A DNA stretch of 64,000 bases from Photobacterium sp. DA100 (lineage in GTDB: Bacteria; Pseudomonadota; Gammaproteobacteria; Enterobacterales; Vibrionaceae): the NCBI RefSeq assembly GCF_029223585.1, contig NZ_CP119423.1:3348001-3412000 (forward strand), read 5' to 3'. Shown piece after piece: positions 44,196-53,743 of this stretch (position 1 is its first letter; each line of letters starts with the position of its first letter). The notes beneath the pieces were generated by a model. The model was not told the origin of the DNA. It made no database searches and saw nothing but the letters and a program-made list of their open reading frames with translations. Made by a program: the position numbers and the translations under genes.

Positions 44196-44690
44196 GTGAG
44201 TGGATACAGTATGCACGGAGCGATAGACGCTTTCTGCCAAGAGGAAAGCATGACTTCCGCCTGCAAGCGGTTATTGCAGCAACAAAGCTTTTCAACCCAG
44301 GACGATATCCGAAAACAGCTTATCGCCATGGGCTTTGAAGATGTTAGCCAGTCCACCGTCTCCCGCCTGTTATCAAGGCTGGGCGTGGCAAAGGTACCCA
44401 ATGCCTATGGCAAAAAAGTCTATTGCCTAACCGTAGAAAGCGAGCCGGTACAAGTTGGCTCATCGATTGCCTCCCAAATAGAGTTTATTACCCATAACCA
44501 ACTGGTCGTGGTTGTAAAAACCCACCCCGGCGGCGCCCAGCTTGTGGCTAGGCTCATCGACATACAACCACATGCCGAGATCCTCGGTACCGTAGGCGGC
44601 AACGACACGGTCATGGTCGCGCCGAAAGATATCACCCGTATTGATGAGTGTGAAAAAGTGGTCAAGGCAAGGCTCGGGATCCCAGCCTGA
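44196..44690 (+). CDS. ArgR-family paralogue with an Asp-to-Asn change in the ligand site
   Basis: The protein has 164 residues from GTG at 44196 (AAGGAG six bases upstream). The N-terminal winged helix holds FSTQDDIRKQLIAMGF and QSTVSRLLSRLG, where E. coli ArgR has QSKVSRMLTKFG. The C-terminal domain holds HPGGAQLVARLID and GTVGGNDTVM. In E. coli ArgR the last motif is GTIAGDDTIF, with Asp128 and Asp129 contacting arginine in the hexamer; here Asn136 takes the place of Asp128, and Asp137 is kept. Gln115, matching E. coli Gln106, is also kept. It is likely a local regulator of the arginine genes, distinct from the ArgR normally next to mdh. The corepressor may not be arginine. Confidence 0.88.
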   Translation: MSGYSMHGAIDAFCQEESMTSACKRLLQQQSFSTQDDIRKQLIAMGFEDVSQSTVSRLLSRLGVAKVPNAYGKKVYCLTVESEPVQVGSSIASQIEFITHNQLVVVVKTHPGGAQLVARLIDIQPHAEILGTVGGNDTVMVAPKDITRIDECEKVVKARLGIPA

Positions 44691-44718
44691 AGCGTCGACG
44701 CCCTCTCGCGCGAAACAA

Positions 44719-44743
44719 GGCAGCCCAATAATGCTGCCTTTTT
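44719..44743 (+). terminator. Terminator of the ArgR paralogue gene
   Basis: GGCAGC/GCTGCC with an 8-nt loop is followed by five T. Confidence 0.85.
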
Positions 44744-44837
44744 ATCCAGCCTACCTGAAACCCTTTGACCTCTTCGCCAATGGGTTGCAAACTAGACCTC
44801 TAACGATGACCTAACATAATTTAAGTAAGGACAAGTA

Positions 44838-45224
44838 ATGACTCAAGTACTTCACACAGAGCAGGCACCAGCTGCAATCGGCCCTTATGTACAAGGTGTA
44901 GATCTAGGCAACATGGTACTCACTTCAGGCCAGATCCCTGTAAATCCTCAAACCGGTGAAGTGTCTGACGATATCGCTGAGCAGGCTCGCCAGTCACTAG
45001 AAAATGTTAAGGCTGTAGTTGAGTCGTCTGGCCTTAAGGTCGCTGACATCGTCAAAATGACGGTATTCGTTAAAGATCTCAATGACTTTGGCACTGTTAA
45101 CGAAGTGTACGGCAAATTCTTCGACGAGCACAATGCACCATACCCAGCGCGCTCTTGCGTTGAAGTCGCTCGCCTGCCAAAAGACGTAAAAATCGAAATT
45201 GAAGCGATTGCCGTTCGTAAATAA
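44838..45224 (+). CDS. ridA: Reactive intermediate deaminase RidA
   Basis: The protein has 128 residues, typical of the YjgF/YER057c/UK114 family. It hydrolyses reactive enamine/imine intermediates of PLP enzymes (from serine or threonine) in the cytoplasm as a trimer. The motif PYPARSCVEVARLPKDVKIEIEAIAV (shown in part: residues about 100-125) includes the substrate-binding arginine; LTSGQIP and the YGKFFDEHNAP region also match. AAGGAC lies before the ATG. In E. coli it is also next to pyrBI. Confidence 0.95.
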   Translation: MTQVLHTEQAPAAIGPYVQGVDLGNMVLTSGQIPVNPQTGEVSDDIAEQARQSLENVKAVVESSGLKVADIVKMTVFVKDLNDFGTVNEVYGKFFDEHNAPYPARSCVEVARLPKDVKIEIEAIAVRK

Positions 45225-45250
45225 TCGCCTGTTCGATTAGCGCCAACACG

Positions 45251-45279
45251 AAAAAAAGCTGCCTGATGGCAGCTTTTTT
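45251..45279. terminator. Bidirectional terminator between ridA and idi
   Basis: AAAAAAAGCTGCC-TGAT-GGCAGCTTTTTT lies between convergent genes. Confidence 0.92.
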
Positions 45280-45310
45280 CGATTCAGTGACCGAGCGACA
45301 AGGCACTTCA

Positions 45311-45841
45311 CTAGGCGTTGGCTAGAGCGAGTTCCAGTACCTGCGGAAACCAAGCGGTAAAGCATTCGGGCTCTTGTGCTAGCGCTGTCTGCAACTCACT
45401 CTGAGGCCACCAGCGATAGGTCAATACTTCCTCCGGGTTCGGCACCACCATGACCTCTGGAGCTGAAGCCACCAAGACATGATCCAGTTCGTGTTCCACC
45501 AGCCCGTTGTCAAGCTTGGCGCGGTAGACGAAATTGGCCACATCAGATAGTGCCTGGATATCAACAATCCCCATCTCTTCCGCCAGCCGGCGGATCCCCG
45601 CCTGTTCCATCGACTCTCCCTGCCGCGGATGAGAGCAGCAGGTATTGGTCCATAACCCACCGCTGTGGTATTTCCCCAATGCGCGCTGCTGCATCAAGAA
45701 CTCCCGTTCTTTGCCACTATCCCGGTACAGCAATACCGAAAAAGCCAAATGAAGGACACCGTCCCGGTGGGCCTGCATTTTTTCTTCTACGCCTAGCTCC
45801 CTGCCCTGCGGATCGACTAATATAACCTGTTCTTCAATCAT
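45311..45841 (-). CDS. idi: Isopentenyl-diphosphate delta-isomerase, type 1
   Basis: The protein has 176 residues. It is a NUDIX-fold enzyme that interconverts isopentenyl and dimethylallyl diphosphate. The diagnostic block YHSGGLWTNTCCSHPRQGE (59-77) has the catalytic Cys at 68 (E. coli Cys67) and metal-binding His; EHELDHVL has the second catalytic Glu. GAVRRL-like AGIRRLAEEMGI is the NUDIX-box remnant. It is transcribed downstream of plsC in the same direction, 80 bp away with a terminator between. In MEP-pathway bacteria it is usually not essential. Confidence 0.93.
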   Translation of the reverse strand: MIEEQVILVDPQGRELGVEEKMQAHRDGVLHLAFSVLLYRDSGKEREFLMQQRALGKYHSGGLWTNTCCSHPRQGESMEQAGIRRLAEEMGIVDIQALSDVANFVYRAKLDNGLVEHELDHVLVASAPEVMVVPNPEEVLTYRWWPQSELQTALAQEPECFTAWFPQVLELALANA

Positions 45842-45860
45842 GCTTTATTCAACTTAAAAA

Positions 45861-45888
45861 CAAAAAGGACACGCATTGGCATGTCCTT
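45861..45888 (-). terminator. plsC terminator
   Basis: On the minus strand AAGGACATGC-CAAT-GCGTGTCCTT is followed by TTTG; one mismatch in the stem. Confidence 0.75.
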
Positions 45889-45921
45889 AATAAGTCACAG
45901 TAGGCAGTTGCGCCCGATCTG

Positions 45922-46644
45922 TTAGCTTGCCGAGCGGCGCGTCGCCTCAGCATTGAGCTCATCCAGTTTTGCCGCCATCAGATCACGACACTGATTGGAC
46001 AACTGGCGAACATCTTCTTTGGTCAGCCCGTCTACCGGTACGGCTGGCAGTACTTCGACAATCACCACGCCGTTATCCCACTTATTGAGTTTAACATTTT
46101 CCGTGCTACTGCACACAATGGGAACGACCGGCGCACCCGCAGCAATCGCGGCATGAAACGCGCCCGTTTTAAACGGCAGCAAACCGCGGCCTCGTGAGCG
46201 GGTGCCCTCCGGGAACATCCAAATTGACACATTGCGTTCTTTGATTTTTTCAACCACCTGGCCAATGGTGCCCACGGCCTTGCTGCGGTTGGCACGGTCA
46301 ATCAAGATATTACCGGTTAACCAGTAAAGTTGGCCAAACAACGGCATCCAGGCAATGCTTTTCTTGCCGACCGTTACCGTACGAGGCTGGATCGCTCCCG
46401 ATACCGTGAACATATCGTAGTTATTCTGGTGGTTCGCTATGTATACGCTGGGCATAGGCTGTTCCCCCTCAGGGTAGCGAAATTCCAGATTAATACCGAA
46501 GATACGCGCCATCTTGCAGAAATGGCGGCCGACAATATAAACATTCTTGGGGTTGCGGGGGCTCAGTAGACAGTAGCCACAGCCGAAAACAAACATGACA
46601 ACAGCAAACACTGCTACAGCAATCATGCGCAATACAAATAACAT
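45922..46644 (-). CDS. plsC: 1-acyl-sn-glycerol-3-phosphate acyltransferase
   Basis: The protein has 240 residues from the ATG at 46644, preceded by GAGGAGAG; a longer frame to 46806 has no signal for a start. One N-terminal membrane helix is at about 1-27 (LFVLRMIAVAVFAVVMFVFG). The acyltransferase motifs are NHQNNYD (71-77, with His72 and Asp77), GNILIDR, and FPEGTRS (144-150). It adds the second acyl chain in phosphatidic acid synthesis at the inner membrane. In E. coli plsC is likewise next to parC. The parC terminator separates it from the gene upstream. Confidence 0.95.
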   Translation of the reverse strand: MLFVLRMIAVAVFAVVMFVFGCGYCLLSPRNPKNVYIVGRHFCKMARIFGINLEFRYPEGEQPMPSVYIANHQNNYDMFTVSGAIQPRTVTVGKKSIAWMPLFGQLYWLTGNILIDRANRSKAVGTIGQVVEKIKERNVSIWMFPEGTRSRGRGLLPFKTGAFHAAIAAGAPVVPIVCSSTENVKLNKWDNGVVIVEVLPAVPVDGLTKEDVRQLSNQCRDLMAAKLDELNAEATRRSAS

Positions 46645-46767
46645 CAGACTCTCCTCAGCGTACAAGCGTTCGCTAGTATACTTGGGCTGCGGGAAAAAAC
46701 ACCTTTTATGTGCAGAAATTAGACCACTGGCGGCCTGTTTCAGCCCCTTTCGGCAGTCATGAACCAA

Positions 46768-46792
46768 CAAAAAGCCCTCCAACAGGAGGGCT
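46768..46792 (-). terminator. parC terminator
   Basis: On the minus strand AAGCCCTCC-TGTT-GGAGGGCTT is followed by TTTGTT. Confidence 0.85.
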
Positions 46793-46817
46793 TCACATTC
46801 CGGCACACAGCAGGAAC

Positions 46818-49082
46818 TTATTCTGCGTCAGACTCTTGCGGCGATTTGATTTCAAAACGAGTCACCCGCTGCAAACCGCGCGGCAGCATACTGCCACGAC
46901 GGCCACGCTCACCACGGAAGTTATCCAAGTCGCTCGGCTTCAGGCCCAGCTTACGCTTGCCCGCGTACAGCGTCAGGTGGCTGCCATGCGGTAGGACCAC
47001 CAGCTGGGACAAGAACTCTTCCCGAGCTTTCGAACGGGCAGCCGGGATGTTGATGATCTTATTACCCTTGCCTTTACCCAGCTGTGGCAGTTCCTTGATT
47101 GGGAACAACAACATCCGACCTTCATTGGTAATGGCCAGGATCTCATCGTTCTCCAAATCAGCGATGCTCTGCGGCGGCATCACTTCGGCCTTTTCCGGTA
47201 CCGTCAACAAGGCCTTACCGTTCTTGTTCTTCGATACCATATCGCTCCCCTTGCAGATGAAACCGTAGCCAGCATCCGAACCCATCAGCCATAACTGGTC
47301 ATCATCGGCCATCATCACCTGGCGAACCTGGCTGCCCGGCGTCAGATTCAAGCGGCCGGTAATTGGCTCACCCTGGCTTCGCGCTGATGGCAATGTATGG
47401 GATTCGAGCGCATAACTGCGTCCGTCCGAACCGAGGAAAATAGCCGGCTGATTACTCTTACCACGGGCATGGGCCTGATAGCCATCACCCGACTTGTAGC
47501 TCAATGACGTCGGATCAACCTCATGGCCCTTGGCATGGCGGATCCAGCCTTTCTCGGAAAGTACCACAGTGATCGCTTCAGATGGGATCAGCTCACGCTC
47601 GGTCAGCGCCTTGGCCTCTTCACGCTCAACCAATGGCGAGCGGCGGTCATCGCCGTATTTCTCGGCATCAGCCAAGATCTCTTTCTTGATCAGGGTGTTC
47701 AGACGGCGCTCAGAGCCCAGCAGCTTCTCAAGGTGATCGCGCTCTTTCGACAGCTCATCCTGCTCACCGCGGATCTTGATCTCTTCCAGCTTAGCCAACT
47801 GGCGCAGCTTGATTTCAAGAATGGCATCGGCCTGAATCACGGTCAGATCGAAGCGCGACATCAACTCGGCTTTCGGATCATCCTCGGTACGAATGATCTC
47901 AATCACCTCATCGATATTGAGGTAGGCCGCCAATAAACCTTCAAGGATATGCAAACGGGCATTGACCTTGTCCAGACGGTGCTGCAAACGGCGGCGTACC
48001 GTGGTACGACGGAATTGCAGCCACTCGTTGAGGATCTGCACCAGGCCTTTAACCTGCGGACGGGCATCAAGGCCCAGCATGTTGAGGTTAACGCGGAAGC
48101 TCTTCTCCAGATCCGTCGAGGCAAACAGGTGATTCATCAGCTGCTCGCTGTCAACACGGTTAGAGCGCGGCACAATCACGATACGGGTCGGATTCTCGTG
48201 ATCCGACTCGTCACGCAAGTCTTCCACCATCGGCAGCTTCTTGGCGCGCATCTGGCTGGCAATCTGCTCAAGCAGCTTCGAGCCAGAGACCTGGTGTGGC
48301 AACGCGGTGATCACAATATCACCGTTTTCCTTGTGCCACACCGCACGCATCTTGATACTGCCGCGGCCAGTACGGTAGACCTTTTTCAGATCACTCTTCG
48401 ACGTGATGATCTCCGCTTCGGTCGGGTAATCCGGCCCCTGAACGAATTCCATCACCTCATCAAGCTCGGCCTTCGGGTTCTCGATCAGATGAACAACCGC
48501 ATTGGCTACTTCGCGGGCGTTGTGCGGCGGGATGTCCGTTGCCATCCCCACGGCAATACCGGTGACGCCGTTGAGCAGGATATGCGGCAAGCGGGCTGGC
48601 AGCATCTTCGGCTCTTTCATGGTGCCGTCAAAGTTCGGCCCCCAGTCAACCGTGCCCTGGCCCAACTCGTTGAGCAGCACCTCAGAGAAGCGCGACAGGC
48701 GCGATTCGGTATAACGCATCGCCGCGAAAGATTTCGGATCATCCGGTGCCCCCCAGTTACCCTGGCCGTCAACCAGCGGGTAGCGGTAGGAGAACGGCTG
48801 CGCCATCAATACCATGGCTTCGTAACACGCGGAGTCGCCGTGCGGATGGTACTTACCCAGTACGTCACCGACGGTACGGGCCGACTTCTTGTATTTCGCG
48901 GTTGCCGACAGGCCAAGCTCAGACATCGCATAGATAATACGGCGCTGTACCGGCTTGAGGCCATCACCGATGAACGGCAAGGCACGGTCCATGATCACGT
49001 ACATGGAGTAATTGAGGTAGGCGTCTTCAGTAAACTTCCGTAGCGGAAGCTGTTCAACGCCATCCATTGAGACATCAGTCAT
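46818..49082 (-). CDS. parC: Topoisomerase IV subunit A
   Basis: The protein has 754 residues. It cuts and rejoins DNA for decatenation of daughter chromosomes. The catalytic tyrosine is Tyr124 in [11 protein letters not shown]. The quinolone region [12 protein letters not shown] has Ser84 and Glu88, the counterparts of E. coli Ser80 and Glu84, so the known resistance changes are absent. The N terminus is four residues longer than in E. coli. The C-terminal part (from about 500) is the beta-pinwheel. It lies 100 bp after parE in the same direction. Confidence 0.97.
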   Translation of the reverse strand: MTDVSMDGVEQLPLRKFTEDAYLNYSMYVIMDRALPFIGDGLKPVQRRIIYAMSELGLSATAKYKKSARTVGDVLGKYHPHGDSACYEAMVLMAQPFSYRYPLVDGQGNWGAPDDPKSFAAMRYTESRLSRFSEVLLNELGQGTVDWGPNFDGTMKEPKMLPARLPHILLNGVTGIAVGMATDIPPHNAREVANAVVHLIENPKAELDEVMEFVQGPDYPTEAEIITSKSDLKKVYRTGRGSIKMRAVWHKENGDIVITALPHQVSGSKLLEQIASQMRAKKLPMVEDLRDESDHENPTRIVIVPRSNRVDSEQLMNHLFASTDLEKSFRVNLNMLGLDARPQVKGLVQILNEWLQFRRTTVRRRLQHRLDKVNARLHILEGLLAAYLNIDEVIEIIRTEDDPKAELMSRFDLTVIQADAILEIKLRQLAKLEEIKIRGEQDELSKERDHLEKLLGSERRLNTLIKKEILADAEKYGDDRRSPLVEREEAKALTERELIPSEAITVVLSEKGWIRHAKGHEVDPTSLSYKSGDGYQAHARGKSNQPAIFLGSDGRSYALESHTLPSARSQGEPITGRLNLTPGSQVRQVMMADDDQLWLMGSDAGYGFICKGSDMVSKNKNGKALLTVPEKAEVMPPQSIADLENDEILAITNEGRMLLFPIKELPQLGKGKGNKIINIPAARSKAREEFLSQLVVLPHGSHLTLYAGKRKLGLKPSDLDNFRGERGRRGSMLPRGLQRVTRFEIKSPQESDAE

Positions 49083-49182
49083 CGTTGGGTATTCCGTTTA
49101 TGTTTCCAGCCCGTGCCAACATATCGCAGAGGCTATCAAATCATCAGGCAGGGCCGGCCAATATTGTGGCCGGCCCAATCAA

Positions 49183-51066
49183 TCACACTTCGGCCATATC
49201 GCCTTTGCTCTGCAGCCAGTGGCGGCGGTCTTCCGCCCGCTTCTTGCCCAGCAGCATATCCATCATCTCGTTGGTCTGCTCGTCATCATCGATCGTCAGC
49301 TGAACCAGGCGGCGGGTGTTCGGATCCATGGTGGTTTCGCGCAGCTGGAGCGGGTTCATCTCACCCAGACCTTTGAAGCGCTGGACATTAACCTTGCCGC
49401 GCTTATTGCTGAGGCGATCGAGGATCCCGTCTTTCTCGGCATCGTCCAGGGCATAGTAGACTTCCTTGCCCAGGTCGATACGGTACAGCGGCGGCATCGC
49501 AATATACACATGGCCGGCACGGACCAAGGCCTCGAAGTGACGGACAAACAAGGCGCACAACAAGGTGGCAATGTGCAAACCATCCGAGTCAGCATCGGCC
49601 AGCACGCAGATCTTGCCGTAACGCAAGCCGCTCAAATCATCGCTGTCCGGATCAATGCCCAGCGCGACCGAAATATCATGGACCTCCTGCGAGGCCAGCA
49701 CCTGATCGGCAGACACTTCCCAGGTGTTCAGGATTTTACCGCGCAGCGGCATAATCGCCTGGAATTCACGATCGCGGGCCTGCTTGGCCGAGCCCCCTGC
49801 CGAGTCACCCTCGACCAGGAACAGTTCAGTACGTGACAAATCCTGCTGCGAACAGTCAGCCAGCTTACCCGGCAGCGCCGGGCCCGAAGCCACCTTCTTG
49901 CGCACCACCTTTTTGCTGGCACGCATGCGGCGATGGGCGTTGGCAATACACACTTCGGCCAGCTGCTCGGCAATTTGCGGACGCTCATTCAGCCACAGGC
50001 TGAAGGCATCTTTGACCACACCGGAGACAAAGGCGGCACACTGGCGCGATGACAGGCGCTCTTTGGTCTGGCCGGCGAACTGCGGATCCTGCATCTTGAC
50101 CGACAACACGTACGAGCAGCGGTCCCAGATATCATCAGCGGTCAGCTTCACACCGCGCGGCAGCAGGTTGCGGAATTCACAGAACTCGCGCATCGCATCC
50201 AGCAGGCCCTGGCGCAGGCCATTGACATGGGTACCGCCCTGGGCGGTCGGGATCAGGTTGACGTAACTTTCAGTGATCAGCTCACCGCCTTCCGGCAACC
50301 ACAGCAAGGCCCAATCCGCCGCTTCGCTCTGGCCACTGAATGCGCCGGTGAACGGCTCTTCAGGCAACAGGGTGTACCCCTTGACGCCTTCGGCCAAGTA
50401 GTCTTTCAAGCCATCGTCATAGCACCAGCGCAGGGTCTCATCGCTGTTTTTGTCGGTAAAGACAATTTCCAATCCCGGACAAAGCACCGCTTTGGCCTTG
50501 AGGATGTTTTTCAGGCGGGAGACAGAGAATTTCGGGCTATCGAAGTATTTGGCATCCGGCCAGAAATGCACCCGGGTTCCCTTGGCGCGGCGGCCACAGG
50601 TACCAATCACCTCCAGCTCGCTGGCCTTGTCACCGTTTTCAAAGGCGATCTGGTAAATCTGGCCATCACGCTTGACCGTGACTTCGACGCGGGTCGACAG
50701 GGCGTTAACCACCGAGATCCCCACCCCGTGCAAACCACCAGAAAACTGGTAGTTTTTGCCTGAGAATTTACCACCGGCGTGCAGCTTACACAGGATAAGC
50801 TCAACCCCCGAGACCCCTTCTTCCGGGTGAATATCGACCGGCATCCCCCGGCCATCATCAATCACTTCCAGTGACTGATCCGCATGAAGAATGACCTCTA
50901 CCTTGCGGGCGTGGCCAGCCAAGGCTTCGTCGACACTGTTATCGATGACTTCCTGGCCTAGGTGGTTAGGCCGTACCGTGTCGGTATACATCCCCGGACG
51001 GCGGCGTACTGGCTCAAGGCCATTTAGAACCTCAATGGCTCCAGCGTTATAGCTTTGATCTGTCAT
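49183..51066 (-). CDS. parE: Topoisomerase IV subunit B
   Basis: The protein has 627 residues. The GHKL ATPase motifs are DNSVDEALAGHA, DDGRGMPVD and GGLHGVGISVVNAL. The TOPRIM domain has EGDSAGGSAKQARDR and DADSDGLHI, the Mg-binding acidic residues. It forms the heterotetramer with ParC. It begins the minus-strand order parE, parC; yqiA and cpdA lie upstream, in the classic order. Confidence 0.97.
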   Translation of the reverse strand: MTDQSYNAGAIEVLNGLEPVRRRPGMYTDTVRPNHLGQEVIDNSVDEALAGHARKVEVILHADQSLEVIDDGRGMPVDIHPEEGVSGVELILCKLHAGGKFSGKNYQFSGGLHGVGISVVNALSTRVEVTVKRDGQIYQIAFENGDKASELEVIGTCGRRAKGTRVHFWPDAKYFDSPKFSVSRLKNILKAKAVLCPGLEIVFTDKNSDETLRWCYDDGLKDYLAEGVKGYTLLPEEPFTGAFSGQSEAADWALLWLPEGGELITESYVNLIPTAQGGTHVNGLRQGLLDAMREFCEFRNLLPRGVKLTADDIWDRCSYVLSVKMQDPQFAGQTKERLSSRQCAAFVSGVVKDAFSLWLNERPQIAEQLAEVCIANAHRRMRASKKVVRKKVASGPALPGKLADCSQQDLSRTELFLVEGDSAGGSAKQARDREFQAIMPLRGKILNTWEVSADQVLASQEVHDISVALGIDPDSDDLSGLRYGKICVLADADSDGLHIATLLCALFVRHFEALVRAGHVYIAMPPLYRIDLGKEVYYALDDAEKDGILDRLSNKRGKVNVQRFKGLGEMNPLQLRETTMDPNTRRLVQLTIDDDEQTNEMMDMLLGKKRAEDRRHWLQSKGDMAEV

Positions 51067-51219
51067 AATTACGGAAAGTTACGGAAAAATTTTTTGCCAC
51101 AATAGTCAGTAACCCCAGCTCGGATGTCAAGCTAGGGCCGAAAATGTGGCCCACAATTGTGAGTCGAATTTGATCCAAGTCGGGACAAATCCTCTCAAGC
51201 AACAAGTGCTCGGTAAGTA

Positions 51220-51798
51220 TTACAGACCCAGAAATTGAATGATTTGTTCGGGATAACGATCAAATCCGACAAAACTATGATCCCCTTCGGGCTCAACCGT
51301 TTGCCGGCAGGCCGAGTATTTCTCGACAGCCTGGCGGTAATCCAGCACTTCGTCACCTTCTTGCTGGAGCAGCCACAACTGCTCGGGGTGGCGGAGTTTG
51401 GCCACATCCATTTGGCGCAGCTCATCCATATGTTTGGTTTCGAGGAGGTAGCGCTCCCCGGTGTAGGGATTTTCCTGCTCGCCCAAGAAGTCCTGCAACA
51501 GCTCATACGGCTTGACGGCAGGATTGACCAGTACGGCGGGCAGTTGATAGCGGTCATTAAGCCAGGTGGATACGTAGCCCCCCAGCGAACTACCGACCAA
51601 ACCGACCTGATGATTACCTATAAACGACCGAACCAGCCCATCAATAAACTCGGCGGCGTCGGTCGGGTAGCTCGGCATCTGCGGGATCTCGACCCTGATA
51701 TCCGGCCGTTCACGCTGGCAATACTCAGCCATCAGGGTCGCCTTGAGCGACTTCGGTGAGCTGTTAAAGCCGTGGATATACAAGAGTAGCGGCTTCAT
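51220..51798 (-). CDS. yqiA: YqiA-type esterase (alpha/beta hydrolase)
   Basis: The protein has 192 residues. It begins LLLYIHGFNSSPKSLKA, the oxyanion region, and has the nucleophile motif VGSSLGGY with Ser70 in GSSLGG; the His and Asp near the C terminus (EGDHSFVGF, EGDEVLDY) complete the triad. The E. coli protein hydrolyses short acyl-CoA and esters; the real substrate is unknown. It starts directly at the stop of cpdA, with no gap, so the two are coupled. Confidence 0.92.
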   Translation of the reverse strand: MKPLLLYIHGFNSSPKSLKATLMAEYCQRERPDIRVEIPQMPSYPTDAAEFIDGLVRSFIGNHQVGLVGSSLGGYVSTWLNDRYQLPAVLVNPAVKPYELLQDFLGEQENPYTGERYLLETKHMDELRQMDVAKLRHPEQLWLLQQEGDEVLDYRQAVEKYSACRQTVEPEGDHSFVGFDRYPEQIIQFLGL

Positions 51799-52623
51799 CT
51801 AGTAACCTGCGGAGTCAAAGTTCGGGGTAAAACCATGGCCTTCAAGACGGTGGACCTGGGTATCGAGCTGCCCATCGCGGTGCAGCGCAAGGTAGCGCCA
51901 GCCAGGACTTTTCTGATCCAGCGCAAAATCTTGCGAATCCGGCTGGAACTGGATACAGGTCGACGGGGTTGCCAAGACCCTCACGCCCCGGTGGATGCGG
52001 TCCAACTCTTGGTGGATATGGCCGCACAAAATCGCCTTCACCTGCGGATAACGGCCAACCACCTGCCAAAACGGCTCACTGTTGTGGAGCTGGTGCTGAT
52101 CGAGCCAGGCACTACCCGCCGGCAACGGATGATGGTGCAACAGAACCAGCGCATGGCGGTCCGGATGGGCCGACAGGGCCTGATCGAGCAAATCCAACTG
52201 CTCCCCGCTCAATTCGCCGTGGGGAACCCCCTTTACCTGGCTATCGAGCAGGATCACCTGCCAATGCTCGCCAGCCAGCACTTGGTGGCATGGCTTGATT
52301 TGTGGCGAAGGCAACACCGCCTGCATGCTAGGCTGGTAGTCGTGGTTGCCAGGCAGCCAGAAGCATGGCTGCGACCAGCGCGCGATCCCCTCGCAAAAGC
52401 GCTGGTAGGAGTATTCAGTATGGTCTTGGGAAATGTCGCCCGTTGCCACAATGGCATCAAAAGGGCGCGCAGCTGCATCTACCGCATCCAGCACGGCATG
52501 AAAGCTATCTTTTGTCGTGACGCCCAACAAACTGCCGCCATCATCGGCAAAAAGGTGGGTATCGGTAATTTGCAGAAGAACCACACTATCGCGGTTCGTC
52601 TGTGGCAGAGTAAAGTTCTGCAA
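51799..52623 (-). CDS. cpdA: 3',5'-cyclic-AMP phosphodiesterase
   Basis: The protein has 274 residues. It lowers cAMP. The calcineurin-like metallophosphoesterase motifs are in order: ITDTHLF (Asp-x-His), ATGDISQDH (Gly-Asp), PGNHD (Gly-Asn-His-Asp), LHHHPLP and CGHIHQE. Lies between yqiB and yqiA, gaps of 30 and 0 bp. Since chitin and PTS genes are cAMP-dependent in Vibrionaceae, it can affect the other modules in this window, but this is general knowledge and not local evidence. Confidence 0.95.
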   Translation of the reverse strand: MQNFTLPQTNRDSVVLLQITDTHLFADDGGSLLGVTTKDSFHAVLDAVDAAARPFDAIVATGDISQDHTEYSYQRFCEGIARWSQPCFWLPGNHDYQPSMQAVLPSPQIKPCHQVLAGEHWQVILLDSQVKGVPHGELSGEQLDLLDQALSAHPDRHALVLLHHHPLPAGSAWLDQHQLHNSEPFWQVVGRYPQVKAILCGHIHQELDRIHRGVRVLATPSTCIQFQPDSQDFALDQKSPGWRYLALHRDGQLDTQVHRLEGHGFTPNFDSAGY

Positions 52624-52653
52624 AACGTCAAAAACCTTGTCTATCTGATTCTA

Positions 52654-53082
52654 TTAACAAACCGACTGTCTGCTGATCCCGTTTTTTAGGCAGTATGCCA
52701 ACCAGTCTCCCAGAAAACGGTTAACTTGATGCTTCTCATCTTTCTGATGCATTCGCATATTGGGGTAATCATACCTTGGCTTTAGACGAGAAGTCTGCTG
52801 AGCTGAACACACTTCTGCGACCCTAGCATCGTGGTACAACCTGATCGTCATTTTTGGGATCAGGTAGTCAGGCAGTGATTCCTCTGCCTTGAGATGTAAT
52901 TCAACCACCGTGGTATAACGGGTCGACTCAATAATGGTCAGATGATATTCCTGTTCCGAAACACAATAAATGCAATGGTCCCCTACCTGATCGCTTTTTG
53001 GTAGCAATGGGAGCAACTTCGCATAGTTGGTTTCGTACAAACGCATGATACCAGCAAAATCAACAGCGTATCTTCTATTCAA
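52654..53082 (-). CDS. yqiB: YqiB (DUF1249) protein
   Basis: The protein has 142 residues. It has the DUF1249 signature RLYHDARVAEVCSAQQ and YPNMRMHQKDEKHQVNRFLGDWL. Function unknown; the gene is conserved between nudF and cpdA in Enterobacterales and Vibrionales, which is the main reason for the name. No signal peptide or membrane helix is seen. Gaps of 25 and 30 bp suggest a single nudF-yqiB-cpdA-yqiA transcript. Confidence 0.93.
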   Translation of the reverse strand: MNRRYAVDFAGIMRLYETNYAKLLPLLPKSDQVGDHCIYCVSEQEYHLTIIESTRYTTVVELHLKAEESLPDYLIPKMTIRLYHDARVAEVCSAQQTSRLKPRYDYPNMRMHQKDEKHQVNRFLGDWLAYCLKNGISRQSVC

Positions 53083-53107
53083 TCGGTATCCTCTGTGCTG
53101 TGTCCGT

Positions 53108-53743
53108 CTAAGAGGCCGCCTGCAACCGAGTGTAGTTCAATTGCAACCATTGCAGGGCAATGATTGAGGCTGCATTCTCAATTTTACCAGATTCCACCCA
53201 CCGGTAAGCCTCTTCCCGAGAAACCACATGCACTTTTATGTCTTCGCCTTCCTCTGCCAGGCCATGGATGCCTTGTGCCGCCGTGCTGTCTACCTCGCCG
53301 ACAAAAATATCCAAGGTTTCCGAACAACCGCCGGAACTCGACAGATAGCGGGTAATCTTATGTAACTGGCCAACGTCAACGCCAGCCTCTTCCACCGACT
53401 CACGGCGCACCACGTCTTGGGCTTGCTCGCCCGGCTCGATAATGCCGGCCACGATCTCCAACTGCCATGGCGAGCAATCCGCCGCCATCGCTCCAACCCG
53501 GAACTGCTCGACCAGCACCACCCGGTCGGTGGCCGGATCATAAGGCAACATAGCAGCAGCATGGCCACGTTCGAACATCTCGCGGTCCAGTGGCTCACTC
53601 CAGCCCCCCGCAAACAGGCGATGACGAAAACGGTATTTCACCATACTGAAAAAGCCCTGATACAACGGCTCCTGGGCGAGAATTTCCACATCATCAGCAG
53701 AAAACTGTCCCGGCCCGGCTTGCTTACTACCTGTTTTTGCCAT
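53108..53743 (-). CDS. nudF: ADP-ribose pyrophosphatase
   Basis: The protein has 211 residues from the ATG at 53743 (AAGGAAG upstream). It hydrolyses ADP-ribose to AMP and ribose-5-phosphate. The Nudix box GIIEPGEQAQDVVRRESVEEAG (shown as 110-131) has all catalytic Glu and Arg residues. The N-terminal beta domain (RFRHRLFAGGWSEPLDREMFERG) is the dimer part. First gene of the minus-strand unit, divergent from tolC with a 280-bp A/T-rich gap. Confidence 0.94.
   Translation of the reverse strand: MAKTGSKQAGPGQFSADDVEILAQEPLYQGFFSMVKYRFRHRLFAGGWSEPLDREMFERGHAAAMLPYDPATDRVVLVEQFRVGAMAADCSPWQLEIVAGIIEPGEQAQDVVRRESVEEAGVDVGQLHKITRYLSSSGGCSETLDIFVGEVDSTAAQGIHGLAEEGEDIKVHVVSREEAYRWVESGKIENAASIIALQWLQLNYTRLQAAS

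Noticed and set aside
44078..44401. 107-residue minus-strand ORF before the ArgR paralogue
   Set aside because: It overlaps the start of the ArgR frame and has no start signal.
47949..49043. 364-residue ORF antisense to parC
   Set aside because: It is a shadow of the conserved parC frame, and similar long antisense ORFs lie opposite parE, cpdA and glnE because of G+C-rich codon positions.
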